Source of the DNA: Hydrogenovibrio sp. UBA650
Lineage (GTDB): Bacteria > Pseudomonadota > Gammaproteobacteria > Thiomicrospirales > Thiomicrospiraceae
Direction: 5' to 3'
Length of the DNA: 5,752 bases
NCBI GenBank assembly: GCA_002299245.1
Contig: DBOI01000135.1
Coordinates: forward strand, 3,181-8,932
Of the stretch, positions 4,959 to 5,752 are shown one piece after another. Numbering within the stretch: the first letter of the stretch is position 1; each line of letters starts with the position of its first letter. The position numbers were made by a program, and so were the translations under genes. A model generated the notes under the pieces. That model was given only the letters and a program-made list of their open reading frames with translations. It searched no databases and was not told the origin of the DNA.

Positions 4959-5752
4959 TGATCAATTACTCCTTCAAATACGTTTATTGCAGGGCCTGTC
5001 ATCCAAACCACAGAATCTAAATTGCCATCCCACTGGATTTTTAAGTCGCCGCCCGGCAAGCTGATTTTGACTTCATCATCAACTTGATTCCAACTGCGCA
5101 AAACCACCATAGCCGCGCAAGCACCAGTTCCACAGGCCAATGTTTCCGCTGCACCGCGCTCATAGACTCGCAAGTTAATATGCTGGCGATCTACTCTTTT
5201 CGCAAAGCCAACATTGACCCTTTCCGGAAACCTTGGGTGGGACTCAATTGCCGCACCGAACTTTTCAACGGGTGCTGTTTCAATATCGTCCACCGTTAAC
5301 ACAGCATGTGGATTACCCATTGACACCGCGCCAATCAAAAGTGTTTCCCCTTTGACCTGAATAGGATATTCAGAGGCCTGTTGATCTGCATCAAACGGCA
5401 GTTTAGCTGGTTCAAAAACTGGCTGACCCATATTGACTCTCACCATGCCATTGTCTTCAATAAATAGCACAATCACACCCGAAGCGGTTTCAACCACTAT
5501 CTCGGTTTTATCGGTCAGGCCTTTTTCAAATACAAAACGTGCAAAACAGCGAGCACCATTACCGCACTGCTCGACCTCTGAACCGTCTGCATTAAAAATT
5601 CGGTAGCGAAAATCCACATCGGTTTGGGTTGCCGCTTCAACAATCAACAGCTGATCAAAGCCAATTCCAAAATGGCGATCCGCCCAGAGCTTTACTTTTT
5701 CGGCTTCAAACTCTATTTGCTGATTGATGGCATCAATCACCATAAAGTCATT
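4955..5752 (-). CDS. dapF: Diaminopimelate epimerase DapF, 5' end missing
   Basis: The enzyme converts LL-diaminopimelate to the meso form, the last step before lysine and a peptidoglycan precursor. It is cofactor-free and uses two Cys. The frame stays open to the right window edge and the last visible codons read NDFMVIDA, which matches GNDFMVVDA of E. coli DapF. The ATG at 5743 is therefore internal, and about 10-11 residues (the MxFxKMHGLG part) lie outside. 265 codons are visible. Counting from N at 5752, the catalytic Cys are C63 in EQCGNGARCFARF and C207 in LACGTGACAA. Substrate-site blocks RIFNADGSE, VSMGNPHAV, PERVNVGF and YERGAAET are intact. Its last 4 bp overlap DUF484, and xerC follows. 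A lysA-type gene often lies upstream but is not visible here. Confidence 0.98.
   Translation of the reverse strand, partial: NDFMVIDAINQQIEFEAEKVKLWADRHFGIGFDQLLIVEAATQTDVDFRYRIFNADGSEVEQCGNGARCFARFVFEKGLTDKTEIVVETASGVIVLFIEDNGMVRVNMGQPVFEPAKLPFDADQQASEYPIQVKGETLLIGAVSMGNPHAVLTVDDIETAPVEKFGAAIESHPRFPERVNVGFAKRVDRQHINLRVYERGAAETLACGTGACAAMVVLRSWNQVDDEVKISLPGGDLKIQWDGNLDSVVWMTGPAINVFEGVIDQ

Noticed and set aside
5084..5299. Plus-strand open frame of about 71 codons
   Set aside because: It is antisense to the dapF catalytic region, and the reverse frame is clearly the real gene.

Overview
The window looks like chromosomal DNA of a gammaproteobacterium with moderate-to-low GC. The block dapF - DUF484 - xerC is a typical gammaproteobacterial arrangement, and the HslV, XerC and DapF proteins have proteobacterial sequence features. 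A Thiomicrospira/Hydrogenovibrio-type sulfur oxidiser is a guess, not something the sequence proves. No complete mobile element, CRISPR array, tRNA or rRNA is visible.

Layout from left to right. (1) Positions 1-816, minus strand: an OmpR/CpxR-type response regulator followed by the first 43 codons of its sensor kinase, which runs off the left edge. (2) Positions 817-964: a divergent control region with three GGTAAC/GTTACC boxes exactly 10 bp apart. (3) Positions 965-1399, plus strand: a small Spy/CpxP-like protein with a lipoprotein signal, closed by a strong terminator at 1415-1447. (4) Positions 1448-1688: no gene, but several perfect inverted repeats. (5) Positions 1689-2862, minus strand: hslV and, 2 bp after it, a YqhA-family (UPF0114) membrane protein, ended by a palindromic terminator. 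(6) Positions 2863-3312: 450 bp without an intact gene, holding AT-rich hairpins before hslV and what looks like a frameshifted remnant of a small membrane-protein gene on the plus strand. (7) Positions 3313-5752, minus strand: dapF (5' end cut off by the window), DUF484 and xerC, packed with a 4-bp overlap and a 5-bp gap.

Functionally, the left third is an envelope-stress module organised like enterobacterial cpxRA/cpxP: regulator and kinase on one side, periplasmic chaperone/inhibitor-like protein on the other, and CpxR-box-like repeats between them. The right half is housekeeping: lysine/peptidoglycan precursor synthesis (DapF) and chromosome dimer resolution (XerC). HslV is a complete protease subunit, but its ATPase partner gene hslU is not in its usual downstream place; a YqhA-family gene occupies that position. 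I saw no clearly novel system. The best leads are the triple regulatory repeat, the hslV/YqhA pairing without hslU, the decayed gene in the hslV-xerC gap, and an excess of the hexamer AGGCCT.
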